NCBI GenBank assembly: GCA_022818135.1
Contig: JAFMSR010000016.1
Coordinates: 10,902,184 to 10,966,183 of the forward strand
Direction of reading: 5' to 3'
DNA: 64,000 nt
Source of the DNA: Saxidomus purpurata
Lineage: Eukaryota > Mollusca > Bivalvia > Venerida > Veneridae
Shown piece after piece: positions 47,492 to 59,945 of this stretch (position 1 is its first letter; every line of letters starts with the position of its first letter). A model generated the notes under the pieces. The model worked only from the letters and a program-made list of their open reading frames with translations, had not been told where the DNA came from and did no database searches. The position numbers were made by a program, and so were the translations under genes.

Positions 47492-47871
47492 TCTTAAAGC
47501 TGCTCGCTCTCAGATTTTTGGTGAAAAAATTAAGTTCCCAAAACTCTCTGAAAATTACGTATTTTAGAACGAATAGTCATTGAAAAAGGTCCCAGTATAA
47601 ATTTCAGTCGAGTATATCTGTATATTTGAAATTATACGCTTCCAAATAATAAAGCGTTACAAATGCTTTTAAAATTCATATATAACCATACTGTGTAGCA
47701 GTGCCGTTAAACAAAACCTTACCAACATTTTCAATGGATTTTTGCATATTGCTACCTAGATTTTTACTTTAGTTGTTGATTCTTGCATTGACTTTTACAT
47801 TTTATACTTGAATACATCTTTTTGGAGAAATAAATTGTTTTCACCTAAAACTGTGAGCGAGCAGCTTTAAG
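47492..47871. mobile_element. MITE (GAGCGAGCAGCTTTAA family), full copy 1
   Basis: TTAAAGCTGCTCGCTCTCAG at the left and CTGTGAGCGAGCAGCTTTAA at the right, a near-perfect inverted pair. Internal AGCAGTGCCGTTAA block shared with 22728 and 48128. Confidence 0.75.
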
Positions 47872-48127
47872 GCATACGGTACATAATATAGGTCCTCTAA
47901 TTGGTAACGCTGCAATTTTGTGTTAAAGGGTTATTATTTGTTAGAACTTTATAACTGCCAACATTTTTATTTGACAGCAACTCCTGCGACATTGAACTTG
48001 GCAGGGTCCGTATATTATACACACGAAGCCTGAAGTTGGAAAGGAAGACCATCAGAAGTGTCCAAAGGCGTGTTTTAGTGTCTCAGTAAGGATGGTTCAT
48101 CTCTTCCATAGAATGGTGTGAAGAGTT

Positions 48128-48473
48128 ATTAAAGCTGCTCGCTATCAGATTTTGGTAAAAAAAATAAAGTTCTTCAAACTGTATGTAAATAACGTATTTT
48201 AGAACATATAGTCATATAAAAAGACTCCAGTATACATTTCTGTCACGTATATCTCTAAATTAAAAAAAATACGCTACCAAATTCAAAAGCGTTGCAAACC
48301 GCTTTTTAAATTTTAATAGCGGTGCCGTGTAACCGACATTTTCAATCGATTTCTTCAAATTCCTACCTATATTTTTGCTTATATTTTGCTCCTAGTCTTT
48401 AGTTTTATATTTATGTATAATTATGTCAATTTTTAAAAAAATAAAAATTTCAACGGTAATTGAGAGCGAGCAA
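48128..48473. mobile_element. MITE (GAGCGAGCAGCTTTAA family), copy 2
   Basis: ATTAAAGCTGCTCGCTATCA at the left, GAGAGCGAGCAACAAAT at the right (eroded). Same orientation as the copy 260 bp before it. Confidence 0.7.
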
Positions 48474-51400
48474 CAAATGTCCTTGTATATATTCGAACGT
48501 TTCAAGGTACATGACATCTACCATACTGAAACAAGCTTCGTGCCCTAGTCCTTTGAAACTAAACAACTGAAGACAGAAATGAAGTATTTTAATGAAAACA
48601 ATACCGTGCATATGACTTGAAATAATGTTCTAGTCAACCGGTCACGCGTTAAGGACCACCAAACCAGACTTCAATAATTTTCCAAACACTACCTGTGTGA
48701 TAATGTACGGTCTCATTATTTAGTAACTTCATACATTTGAGAATTAAACTTAAACTTAAACATAAGAAAAAACTTAAATTTAGTAAATCCGCCATTGGCC
48801 AAGCTAGAGACAAGAGATACGAGTGATTAAGTACTGCAACTCCATGTAGCTTTTACAAGCAATATGAAGTATTGGCGATCTTGCACGGGTTAGCTTTCTA
48901 AAGTCAGTGCTTCAACAGTCGCTGTATGAACCTCATTTCCGATAATAACATTACAAAATACACATTTCCGTCTGAATGGACAGTTACTGAAAATAGTTGG
49001 CGCTCCGCAGCTACCGTATTTAATTAATAGCAGGAAAAGTCTTAAAACTGGTGTTGTGTACGTCATGCCCTATACAGAGTTCCATGAAGTGCGCATACAA
49101 TGTATATGTAAATAATAAAACGCATAGTCAAAAATAAAAGCATTTAAAATTTTTATATGATTTATTGTTAAGACTTTTATAGATATTTTACATCATTTTA
49201 CGGTTGTAATTTTGTGCTTTTGGTGCAGGTTTGTCCCATATATTATAGTGAAACAATAGATTTTATATTTGATCGGCGATTATGTAAACAACATTGTTTT
49301 AAGGAAAGATTAAGAGTTATACATGTACATTGTTTTCTAAAGCTAACCACTCTTTGAGACGACATGTAAGCAGACGACATTAAGGGGATTTAACCGTTAA
49401 ATCATATCAGCTTTGGAATCAAATTTGATATACATGTATAATGTTGATTAATCATGAGTATCGTGTTAAGTATTGGTTTCAGCTCTACATTCGGTTGCAA
49501 AAGAAAGTGTGCACTTTTTAATCTAAATATCTCCATTTTGATAACGTACCAACACGACCTTTATACACCATTTACTATCGAATTAATGTGCTACCAATAC
49601 ACACGGAATTAAGAATACTACTGCTCTAATATATGATATCAAACATCTGTTAAAAATAATACAAGAACCTAACAAAAACCTCAGAGCACACTTTGATTGC
49701 AACAGAGTAAAAATGTATATGGGCAAAGCCGTTAGATGTATTACTGTTTGATAGTGTAAGAAGGCAATGTTTAGTTTGTCATAAAGATGTTACTATTTTT
49801 AAATATATTTATCCTAAAGATAAAGGATGACTGTTAATGATTAAGGTACAAAGCTGCGATCCGCATAATACATAGTACATTTCTAATAGGAGAAAAGTCT
49901 ACTACATACAGCCGCCGACAGACAAAATAACTGACCACGTGTAACACAAATATAAAACGCACAAGGTAAAAAGTAAACTAATACAACAGAAGGTTGAACA
50001 GACTAGTCAATTCATTGGCTCACATACAGGTTTCTGGTGGCTTGCCGGGCTTTCTGCCTCAGTTTTACACTGCGACGACTTCAACTGAAGGTTCCGAACT
50101 TTTCACTGCTGTGCCGGTTTCCAACACTCACCTCTGCGTAACGTGTCCGATTGTAGCTCATTGCAACGTAAAGAATCACAACAAGGCAATGTATATAAAT
50201 ATGTTGAGAGATATGCATTGAGTTTTTTATTGATAAAGTAAAACGGTGGTCATGCTTTTAATTTGGGATTGTGCGTACTGACGTGTTTTGAAAAAAAAGA
50301 GGACACATCCCATTTGAGCCAAGCGTCTATAAAAATGTTCCTTTTCAAGCATCTACAATCCGAAACAGACGACAAATATAATGTCGTCTGATCAGGATTT
50401 AAATGTTGTGCTTTTTGGATCAAAATTCTGCAAAACACCCCTATTTAAAGAAATAGACTTGCCCAAATTCGAAGTCAGAAGATCCCATTGCACAAATCAA
50501 GGTATAAACGTGTGAACCAGAAAGGAGAGTGCTTCACAAGTCACTCTGTATGGATTTATTGATTTGTTTGACATAACAACTGTTCTAAAAGATTAACAAT
50601 TCTTCTCCAAAGAGGTTTATTTCATGCGTTCTAATTTTTACGGGATGTTGCCTTACTCTTCTAATTTATTGCCAACAAAACAAACAGTATTACATTTTGT
50701 ACACACAAATGATGACCTATATAGTCCTTTAAATGAACTTCTGATATATGAAAACACACCATGTTCTAAATCATAAGCAGAAGATGTATCAATAACTCTT
50801 CAATAAGTACTGTCGTCTGACAGATGGCCTTTGAAGATTGTACTATTTGTTCCCAAATATGGCAGAACGTTGCGTTGCATAACACTCTTTTAATTTCCAA
50901 TTCGGATACCAGGTGGCGCTTGTAAACCAAACTTGAAGAGTTGTTACACGGCACTAAGTCCACACTTGACCAAAACTGTATGCCGTAATCGGTAAACGAT
51001 TGGCGCTTAATTTCATTTGTAGTGTTACATAGCACTTTTATTTATATCCAAATGATAATTTTATTACTTCTTTAACTACTTCAGTACGTTTAAATGACCA
51101 CTCCTCTAATAGCGTGTCTTTAGTATAATGTTTTAAATAGCTAAATGGCGTGCATAACGAGCCCTTAATAACAGCAGAATGTTAACATCAAAATTTTATG
51201 ACGGAAATTACCCGTGATAAGGGTCCTTGTCACGGGGCTAACAACTTTCTGTGGTCTGTGTGTTGACGTTGAGATTTCCGTTGTTGAAGTACTGGTCGGC
51301 GTTTAGATCACAAGTGAAATAAGTAAGAATAGCATCTTCCAAAACAGATCAAATTTTCATTTTAAATTGATTGTTGCTTTAAGAGTTTTCGCATTACTCA

Positions 51401-51639
51401 GTAAGCAAACTTTTTTCCATATAATATGACAGATCAAGAATAAATGTTCATAGTCAACCGCTTGCTACATGTCTTATTGTAGCTTGGAGGTTTATGCAAT
51501 ACGTCAAACCAGCTTAACCGTATTGGTTTCGAACCCATGTAGGGGTGGGGCGGTGGAGCGGGGGTAAAGCGTTGCCCAAAGACGTTGAATATCTGTTTTA
51601 TACGCTTTTAAATTGTGTGAGTTGGGCCATTTAAATTTG
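48474..51639. other. Intergenic sequence, nothing recognised
   Basis: About 3.2 kb with no gene-like frame I can name. The 75-codon frame at 49994 (starts MNRLVNSLAHIQVSGGLPGF) and the 89-codon minus frame at 50766 have no visible domain. No clear repeats by eye. Confidence 0.4.
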
Positions 51640-51780
51640 CTCCGTATATCCGGAGTTTGTTATATCCATACATCATTTTCATACAGAATAAAAGAAAGAA
51701 AAAACCTGGTCAAAGAAAATTTGTTCCTATCACCGGAATTTCACTATATCCGGAGTCGTTATATACGGAGTTAACTGTAT
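51640..51780. mobile_element. pogo-like MITE, truncated
   Basis: CTCCGTATATCCGGAGTTTG, then CACCGGAATTTCACTATATC and the end ACGGAGTTAACTGTA. Confidence 0.65.
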
Positions 51781-54334
51781 TATCAAATCACTTTTTCAAA
51801 TCAGCAGCAACAGAAAAAGTAGCTAGTTTTGATTGTGCTTCAATTTTACGTAGTTTATTCTCACTTTACTCTATATCTAAGGAATTAAATACGTCAACTA
51901 CTTCTGTTTCAGTTTATTCCTTGGACTGTAAACAAAACGAAGGTCATTTATAACACTACATTGTCTAGTCGGCTTTGCCAACTGATTTGCGAGTCGCAAT
52001 TTCTGAATATTTTCTAATAAGAGTTAAGTAATATCGCCTCTTTGTCCTCGGGACTTATATTAATATGACTCTTTCTTAAAGACATGAGGAATTGTGGGAC
52101 CTATTAAGTATTAACGCTGTAAGGATTCATTTAGAAAATTAGTACCATTCTAGAGGCATCCAAGCATCATTTGTTGGGAGAATTAACGACTGAAAACCTT
52201 TTACGTGTGAAAGGTCGGGAATACACAAATAAAATGTTAGGAAAATTGATTAGTGCTCGAGCTGATGGAATTATTTCCAAAACCATGATTGTGCGAAAAT
52301 TACTAGATTTATGAGTAAACATTAAATACATATAAAGTAATTGACGTTTACAAATGGTTCCCGGTGTCCCGTCCAATCTTCTAAATGGAAATCTCCGCCA
52401 TGATTGACAGTGTCACGTGACTTCTGGATATTGATGGCGGGAAAAAGAGACCCGGAGACTCCCGGCTGCACAATTAATGTGGGAATCTCTTTTATTACGT
52501 GAAAACACGGACTATCTGAGCATCAGATAAACTGTCAGTTGGTAAATAAGGGCAATTGTGCACATTTGTAGACACGTAGATTTCGGGACATCTTGTAATT
52601 AAGAGGGATCCAGCGTAGAGATTGATTAAGTTGCATCGTTTGTCAAAACTCATTGAAACCCCATCAGTATAGCCTCTTCGTTGATTTACATACTTAAAGC
52701 TTAAGATTTGAGATTCTGTGCTTTTAGTTGATGGAGTTAGAGTTTACCAAACAAAACCTATTGTGAATATTGTCCGTGTAATAATAGAAAGAAAATTGCC
52801 CCGGCATCAGAGCAAATAAAGAAAATTGGTGGACCAAATAGTAATCGCAACCTATCAGCCATGTTTATTTAAGATGTAAGCGGTCGCGGTGACGATTCAT
52901 ATTAATCCTCGAGAGAAAACTCCTGAAAGAAGGAAAGTTTGACCCTAAATACTAGAACTGTCTTTTCATTTTAACTAAACCTACTATCATTAATTTCTCC
53001 TTAAAAAAGGATTTAACCGTGAACATTTTGAAAACGGTAAGAAATCAGCTGTTTTTCATAATGGCCTTTGATGTGAAATGAGCTAAAGAGGGAGGGAATA
53101 TTGTACATACATGTACATTGTATACACAATTAATTCAAGAGTGGAATAAGGGTTTGTTTGTTTATCAGTAAAAACAAATTTGAATTAGTGTATATTTTGA
53201 TAGCTTAGAAAAAAATAGTGTATGTGTATGCATTTTGTTACATTTCGGCAAGCTATATCAATCCACATTTGAGCCAAGTTTGATGTTTGTTTCTGTACCA
53301 ATGCTGATCTACCCCGCTTGAGCGAAACGTACTTAGTGAGCTGTAAGTACATTTGTTTTATTCGGGGTCAACATTTTCTTTAAAAAAAAACTTCTATTAA
53401 AGAACATGGCAAAATTTTTATCAAACATACTTTGATGTATCCTTCTTTTGACTTGCAAAATTCAGGATATATTTTCTCGCTGACCTGTTGCATAAACAGG
53501 AAACGGTTCCCATTCACATTGCACGCATGCGCCACATCTACAAAAACAGGTAGATATGAACCGATGGAAGGGAGGCAATCAGTCTTGTTCTGTTCTATGG
53601 CACCCCTAGCATTGGTCTTTTAAAAATAACGAAACACGAACAAATTTCTTTCCACGTGACACTAAGGTCAACGTCACTAAGTTTGAAGATAAAATAGTTT
53701 TCTTTTTCATTCATGAGCGAACGGTAACTCTTGGTCATTTCTATAAATATAGACAATTGGAAATTCCCGTATATTCTGCTCTCTAAAAGCCTAATGTTTG
53801 AGCTGCTTTTTGTCGTACGTTAGAGCTCAATTTCAGTAATAATGTTTGCCTTGAGGCAGATAAGCCAGAAATCCAACATTGCAAGCTCAATGCTAAAAAT
53901 AACATTTTCCTTATGATCCAATAGGAGCGAATGTTACAACCGACATAACCTAACTTCAAAGTTAAATTTCAGTAAAAATTTAGAATGAAATATGCTTCCG
54001 AATTACTTATTTAACTTTTAGCTCCATAACTTACCGAAGGGAGCATTAAACTCTATATATCAAAAACAGATTTATACATGTACATCAATGAAAACGTAAG
54101 TAATTTGGGTGCCCAGTCTAAAGCTTACCAGTTAATATTTACCGACATAATTGTTACTTCATCTGTATTGTACAAAAATGTAGACATTTGTTTTAATTTG
54201 AAAACTTCGTTAACATGTAACGGAGTTCGCAGGGACTTATTCGAAAGCAAGAACCGCTCGTTAATGTGTCTGTGGGTTTTTTTTAAGTCGGAAATGTTCA
54301 CATATTACCGATACTGCATATTGTTGTAGAGCCG
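51781..54334. other. Repeat-poor block upstream of the MNX first exon
   Basis: No genes. The part at about 52380-52930 is less AT-rich and contains TGATTGACAG (52401-52410), the palindromic E-box TCACGTGA (52413-52420), GCACAATTAATGTGGG and further TAAT cores. It could be an enhancer of the MNX gene 5.8 kb downstream; this is inference from motifs. Confidence 0.35.
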
Positions 54335-54540
54335 CCGGGACAGTGGGTGCCGGGTTCGATACCAACCAGTGTCATGGCGGGTGTCCTTATAGGCAAGAAA
54401 CAAATGAGTCTAAACTGCATCTCTCTCTATTCGAGATTGTTTCCATCTGGAGTGAGTCTCGAGAGCGATTAATCTAAGTTGTAATACCTTGTTTCGCAAA
54501 TCGATAATGAATGAATCAGGTATAAATAAAAACAATTGTT
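54335..54540 (+). mobile_element. SINE-like element with degenerate tRNA head
   Basis: Only the B-box part of a head is clear (GTGCCGGGTTCGATACC), followed by a body with GAGTCTCGAGAGCGATTAAT and a tail ending AATGAATGAATC. It abuts a minisatellite. Confidence 0.4.
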
Positions 54541-54555
54541 ACTACTCATTCTATC

Positions 54556-54830
54556 ATATGAAGTAACCATATGCAAAAGTTACAAACAATTTTACATATA
54601 AAGTAACCATAGGCAAAAGTTACAAACAATTTTACATATAAAGTAACCATAGGCAAAGGTTACAAACACTTTCACATAACAAGTAACCATAGGCAAAGGT
54701 TACAAACACTTTCACATATCAAGTAACCATAGGCAAAGGCTACAAACACTTTTACATATAAAGTAACCATAGACAAAGGTTACAAACACTTTTACATATC
54801 AAGTAACTATAGGCAAAGGTTACAAACAAT
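54556..54830. repeat. 40-bp minisatellite, seven copies
   Basis: Unit AAGTAACCATAGGCAAAGGT followed by TACAAACACTTTTACATATA, repeated with few changes. Within each unit GTAACC and GGTTAC are inverted, 9 bp apart, so single strands could form small hairpins. Confidence 0.9.
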
Positions 54831-55366
54831 GTCTTAAGTTTTCTATCGTTTGGTGCATATATCATATTTTATATACATGTACGACGTCAATAAACAGGTT
54901 AAGCCATAATACTTTCTACGTAACTGTCAACTCAGATTTCATTGTAAATATAAAGGTTATAACTCATACAAGTTATCTAAGTTAGATACGGTACGAGTAC
55001 ATTTATGTATACATGTACTTTTAGGTGTCAAAAGATTATATGTTGCATTGACATACAATGGAAAACAATATCTTGCTGGCAATAAGTTGTTTCTTTTACT
55101 TTCACGCTGATACTGAAACCAGTACAAACTCCTTCTTTATTGCCTTTTTGTTGTTGTTGTTTTTTGTTGGGGGGGGGGGGGTGAAAGGAAGAGAAATATT
55201 GAGGTTTTCGGCCTCGAGTTTTGTAAACAACAAACCAGTCAAGACCAGTATGCTTACTACTGTTTGACTAACTATATCACTTTAGTTCAAACACCCGAGT
55301 TTGAAACTTGACATAAAAAGCAACTAATAATAGTATCTAATACAATAAAATATATATATACACCTA

Positions 55367-55419
55367 GAAAAAAGTTAAGCACCCCCTGGAAGTTACGCAA
55401 TGACTTAAAAAATTCTTTC

Positions 55420-55479
<60 letters not shown>

Positions 55480-56094
55480 TCTTTATTTATAGAAGGTAAA
55501 CACATTAAGTAAACGTACAAAACATTTGACTTATTTACAATGCGGCCTTCTGAAAAGAAATAACATTTATAAAATAAACGATTGAATGAATGAATGATTG
55601 AAATCACATTCAAATAAACGAAGGAAAAATGCTGTAAATCATAACAGCAACCCTCTGCACGAACTGCAAACAGTTCTGCCCTGTGAGTGTATGCAGATTG
55701 TCTTAAAAAAGATCCGAGGTTCATATGGAGGCAGAATAATCAGGGTTAGGATGGTCGACCAGGCACAGAAAAGGTTTACTCTGCTACTTACGGATGTTAT
55801 CTGAAGACTCGAAATTGCATTTTTACTCTAATTCGCCACCTAAAATCTTCCTATGACCTCTGCAGTTCCATACTTAAATGTGTTTTTGATTTCGGATAAA
55901 ACGGCACCCGTTGATTGTTCAACAATATCACCCGAAAAGCCCAACATACTATTACAGTTTTGCCGTTTTCTGTTTGCCAGAGGGTTGCTGTTACGGATTA
56001 CATTCTTCTTCCCTAGCTCAAGTTGACGGTATTTTCATGATAAAGCTTCGTTAAATAAGTCAATCTAAAACTTTCAGGGAGTGCTTAATTTTTT
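55367..56094. mobile_element. Non-autonomous TIR element (GTTAAGCACCCCCTGGAAGTT)
   Basis: Left end GTTAAGCACCCCCTGGAAGT; inverse of the right end ATTAAGCACTCCCTGAAAGT. Nested inside at 55419-55560 is the tail of the LINE family seen at 42665 with a long (ATA)n run. A 68-codon frame at 55598 shows no recognised domain. Confidence 0.65.
55419..55560 (-). mobile_element. LINE 3' tail with (TTA)n, nested
   Basis: (AAT)n of about 55 bp then ATAAAATCTTTATTTATAGA and AATGCGGCCTTCTGAAAAG, matching the 3' UTR at 42665-42775. Confidence 0.65.
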
Positions 56095-56630
56095 CTTTGT
56101 GTAAATATTATATACATGTTTTAAGATACATAAAAAATAATGCTTTCAATTGATTTGAATTTTACTTTGAGCCGCATGTGTTGTCATTCCAACAGAAGCT
56201 CATGAAAATGTATTCTACCAAAATTCCTTTGCTCTCAAATTCCTGCTCTCAGCAAGAAATGTTTGGACAAACCCATCACCGCACATGCCACAGTTTGGGA
56301 CAAAAATTCTAAATCAAATGACTATTTCAAACACTGAAGTCTGGGCATTTTATTTAAATTTTTCTGTAAAATCACCAGTAAGAGTAAGTGGCATGAGTAG
56401 GGAATTCTCTGAGCTTGCTCGGCAATAGTTCACTTAATTAAGGGTTGAAATATTGCTAGAAGTGGGCAAAGAATCAGCTGTTTCATGTTTTATTTCTGAG
56501 ACTAACTCTTTTTTTTTTAGAAGTAATTTATTGTCTTCTAAATTTCTGACTAGGCAAATTGTGAATTCTGTTTTAATGTTGTTGTTTTTTTCTCTTATTT
56601 TCACCAAACGTTTATCTCTTTTATATAATA

Positions 56631-56942
56631 GAATAGAATAGAATAGAAGAAAATTGAATTGAAATTAATTTAATTTAATTTAATTTAATTGAATTGAATT
56701 AACTCTAGAATAGAATAGTCTCTAGACTAGAATAGAATAGACGCTAGACCAAATATAGAATAGACTAGACTATAGAATATAATAGAGTAGACTATAGAAT
56801 AGAATAGAATAGAATAGAATAGAATATAGAATACAATAGTATAGAATAGACTATAGAATAGACTATAGAATAGAATAGAATAGAATAGAATAGAATAGAA
56901 TAGAATAGAATAGAATAGAATAGAATAGAATAGAATAGAATA
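56631..56942. repeat. (GAATA)n pentanucleotide satellite
   Basis: About 310 bp of GAATA units with an inner (TTTAA)n/(TTGAA)n part at 56655-56700 and interruptions with GACTATA; the last 70 bp are pure. Confidence 0.95.
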
Positions 56943-58232
56943 TGTTTATTCTAATCAAGGACTCTCTCGGGTATTAAATCACTTATCACATAAATTATTA
57001 AAAGGTTTTTTTTCATGAAGGCGAATGATAATGCTGTCTATACAGTCCACCATCAAATGTCTTTATCATAGCTTTCTTATAAAATTATGTATTTTCAATA
57101 AAAATTTTGTTGTTTTGCCACACTGTTTCTCAGATGTATATTATGATGTTCCTAAAATGCCAAGATTGACTTATTTGACAACTTTTATTTTTATGAATGG
57201 AGATCTTAGACACATGATAACATGCATCCGTAGAATATGGTGGCATCAAAGGTCCACCACAGTTCATACAAAACTGTAGAATTAGAATTAAAGTGTATAT
57301 TATATGTTCGGTACATTTTAATCGTAAAAAATATATAATGTATTAACTATTCATTTAAAGTTCCCCGTCTATAAGGCAGAAAGCGTACTGAAAAACCCAA
57401 TTCTGAAAATATTTTTAATTACCATTCAAAAACATTTCCGATTAAAAATTAATTCCGTTCTTATGCTATTAAACAAGTATTTCCAAGAAAGTAATCTGCA
57501 ATTCTGTCCGACCATAATACTTTAAAAATCAGCCATCTGTGACTTATTTTCCAAAAAGCTGTCAAAAACGAGCATTCGTAGCGTTTCGTAGTCAAGTACC
57601 ATAAATAGAAATTAATCAACATAAAATGGTGGAAGAATTTTGTTTAATTAGTCCACTATTTGCTTAAGAGCCCGAATAATTTGAAGAATCTTATGAATTT
57701 CCCTAGAATTAAAATTGCGCTATAATTCCGTCAAAAACATGGCAACAGATTTTGCTTAAAGTAGCAAATTAATTAATTAAACAGACGACACACGTTCGGA
57801 ATAAAGTCGTCCCCCCTTTCAAGAACATAGGCTCAAACAGTAGTCCGGCCTTGCGAATTAAGATAAAATATTCACCGGTCGGAGATTGGCCGCCGTTGTT
57901 TGCAGTAGATAATATAATTGATTCGGTAGCACGATTATTTACATAATCTCGACCAATCGCATCAGAGCTTCCCTATCTTATAAATTTGGCAATCTTAAAT
58001 AATATGATACAAATTGTAAGTGACTTTACAGGAAAAAATTGATTCAAATCTGGATAATTGCACGCTTTCCTAATTTTTGACACGATTTAAGCATAATATG
58101 TATAGTTGAATGAAAAAAATACTACAACTATCGTTCAGAAAATATTTTGATAAAATTTTGACGGATTTTGGACATTGAGTTACAGTTTCTTTATCAAAGA
58201 ACAGTTGATTTGACTTATTGAAGAGTTGAAAA
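56943..58232. other. 5' flank and probable promoter region of the MNX first exon
   Basis: Repeat-free from about 57600. The part 57770-58010 contains CGGTCGGAGATTGGCCGCCG, CCAATCGC and CTTATAAATTTGG (about 57978-57990), a possible TATA box about 245 bp before the ATG, and AATTAATTAA cores. The transcription start is not determined. Confidence 0.35.
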
Positions 58233-58764
58233 ATGAAAGGTTCTTTTAGCATTGACTCCCTGTTGTCAAAGAAAACTGAGGAACAGTTACCGTCGCCGCC
58301 GGCGACTACGGGGACTTTAACATCAATGGTGTCGCCACGGCTGTCGTCAAACTGCTCCAGTCATCCTTCAACGCCAAGCCCGGAATTGAGGCTCTCACCT
58401 GAAACCTACGTACAGAACAAACATCACGTGTTTAAAAACAATGTTATTCCTCGGCCGGGACTGTTAAACATGCATCAGCAAGCCATGTTACAAAACAACC
58501 CCGTGGCACTTCAAGGATTTTTACAAGCCCAATACATACAAGCAATAAATGGACAACATTCACAGAATTCAATGCAAGGACATAGCCACATGGCGCCACA
58601 TATTCAAAACAGTTCTGCGTTTCACGCGCCAACAGAGCACGCGTACAAGATGGCGGCACATCTTCACGCGGCACATGCACAGTCCGCTGGGTCGGTCCAG
58701 CCGTATCTCGGAGACTGGATGTCACGCGGTGGTATGTTGATGTCCCGGATGATGGACTATACAG
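58233..58764 (+). CDS. MNX: MNX (HB9)-type homeobox gene, first coding exon (partial)
   Basis: An open frame of 177 codons plus one base ending at a GTATGA donor (58765). It starts MKGSFSIDSLLSKKTEEQ; FSIDSLLS (residues 5-12) is an Eh1-type motif for recruiting Groucho co-repressors, as in the FRIDALLA of vertebrate MNX1. IPRPGLLN (about 72-79) matches the LPKPGFLG region of that protein. The middle is rich in His, Gln and Met. The last residues DWMSRGGMLMSRMMDYT match the conserved block just before the MNX homeodomain. The exon ends in phase 1, exactly what the homeobox exon at 1094 needs. No homeobox exon was found in the remaining 5.2 kb, so the rest lies beyond the window, or the window's first exons belong to it. 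Confidence 0.88.
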
Positions 58765-59066
58765 GTATGATATAATTGTTTTCCCCAAAAAATGTGCAGA
58801 AAGGATCATTATTACCATTTCTTCTTCAAATAGTAATGATACTGCTAGGAAAATTTTTAATTTGTACATTCTTATTGAACCTGTATATTATTTTGCAATA
58901 AAATATGTATAAACGAAACCGCTAGGAACACGGCAGAACTCTTATAAACATTTTCTGTGGGAAACATAACCATCCAGCGTTTCCCGCTTAATCAAGATAA
59001 AAATTCTAAAAAACCTTATTGACCGAAAAACTTAAATTTTACAGTCAATCTATGGTTTGCTATGAA

Positions 59067-59130
59067 ATGTATGAATGAATGAATGAATGAATGAATGAAT
59101 GAATGAATGAATGAATGAATGAATGAATGA
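59067..59130. repeat. (GAAT)n microsatellite
   Basis: Sixteen GAAT units in the presumed first intron of the MNX gene. Confidence 0.95.
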
Positions 59131-59742
59131 ACTATATCATTATTTATTTTGAAGACAATTAGTTTTTCTCCATGTTTATTTATTTACTTATTTATTTAAC
59201 AAAATGCCGCTTAGCGCTGAGATCGAGAATCCTTTAAAAATGGATTTAAATATAGATCTATTTTGCTCAGGTTTTAATAAAAAAGTTAAAAAAATAAAGT
59301 TAAAAAAAACATACGGAAACAACACTACATAGTTTTACCTGCAAAAATGAGTATAGATGCGGCAACCGGGAGCATTTTTAGTAGAGCTCACGCTGTTAAA
59401 GATATTTGAAATATTCTGACATTTTTAAACACCTGTACACACTTAAGCTGATAAACAGTGTAAACAAAATTACTCACCATTACTGTCTTCAGTGTTTGAT
59501 ACAAAATTTAAGAGACTTCTTATTAAAGCGATAGATTCGCGCAAAAAAAATTATCTGTCTTCGTGTCATAAATTTACTTTCCCCCCTAAAAATTTTAGGG
59601 GAAGAAATTTTCTTGGATTTGATGGGGTTTTTTATTTTCCCTAATGTTTGTTTCGCTGTTAAACATTTGAAATTTTAATTGCATTTACCGTCATAAGATA
59701 GCAGTGAACGAAAGGCTTATGTAAATTCAGAAACAGTAAAAT
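59131..59742. other. Presumed MNX intron, nothing recognised
   Basis: AT-rich, no coding signal. Confidence 0.4.
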
Positions 59743-59945
59743 AATTGTTTTGTTTATTTGACAAAAATATAAAAAATTCATAAATGACAGAATAATAGCA
59801 AAACAAAAAGTTTTGTTTATTTGAAAAGAAGAAAAAAATCACGTATAACGTAATACCATGACAACAAAAAAAAGTTTTGTTTATTTGAAAAGAAAACAAA
59901 AACAGCATAATTATATGGCAGAATTTAAAAACAAAAATCTCATTA
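59743..59945. repeat. 64-bp tandem repeat, three copies
   Basis: AGTTTTGTTTATTTGAAAAG recurs at 59747, 59810 and 59874, with A-rich spacers between. Confidence 0.7.

Noticed and set aside
54556..54830. CRISPR-like regular repeat
   Set aside because: Units follow each other without unique spacers in a eukaryotic genome; it is a minisatellite.
58444..58869. 141-codon minus-strand frame and a second plus frame over the MNX first exon
   Set aside because: Shadows of the MNX coding frame.
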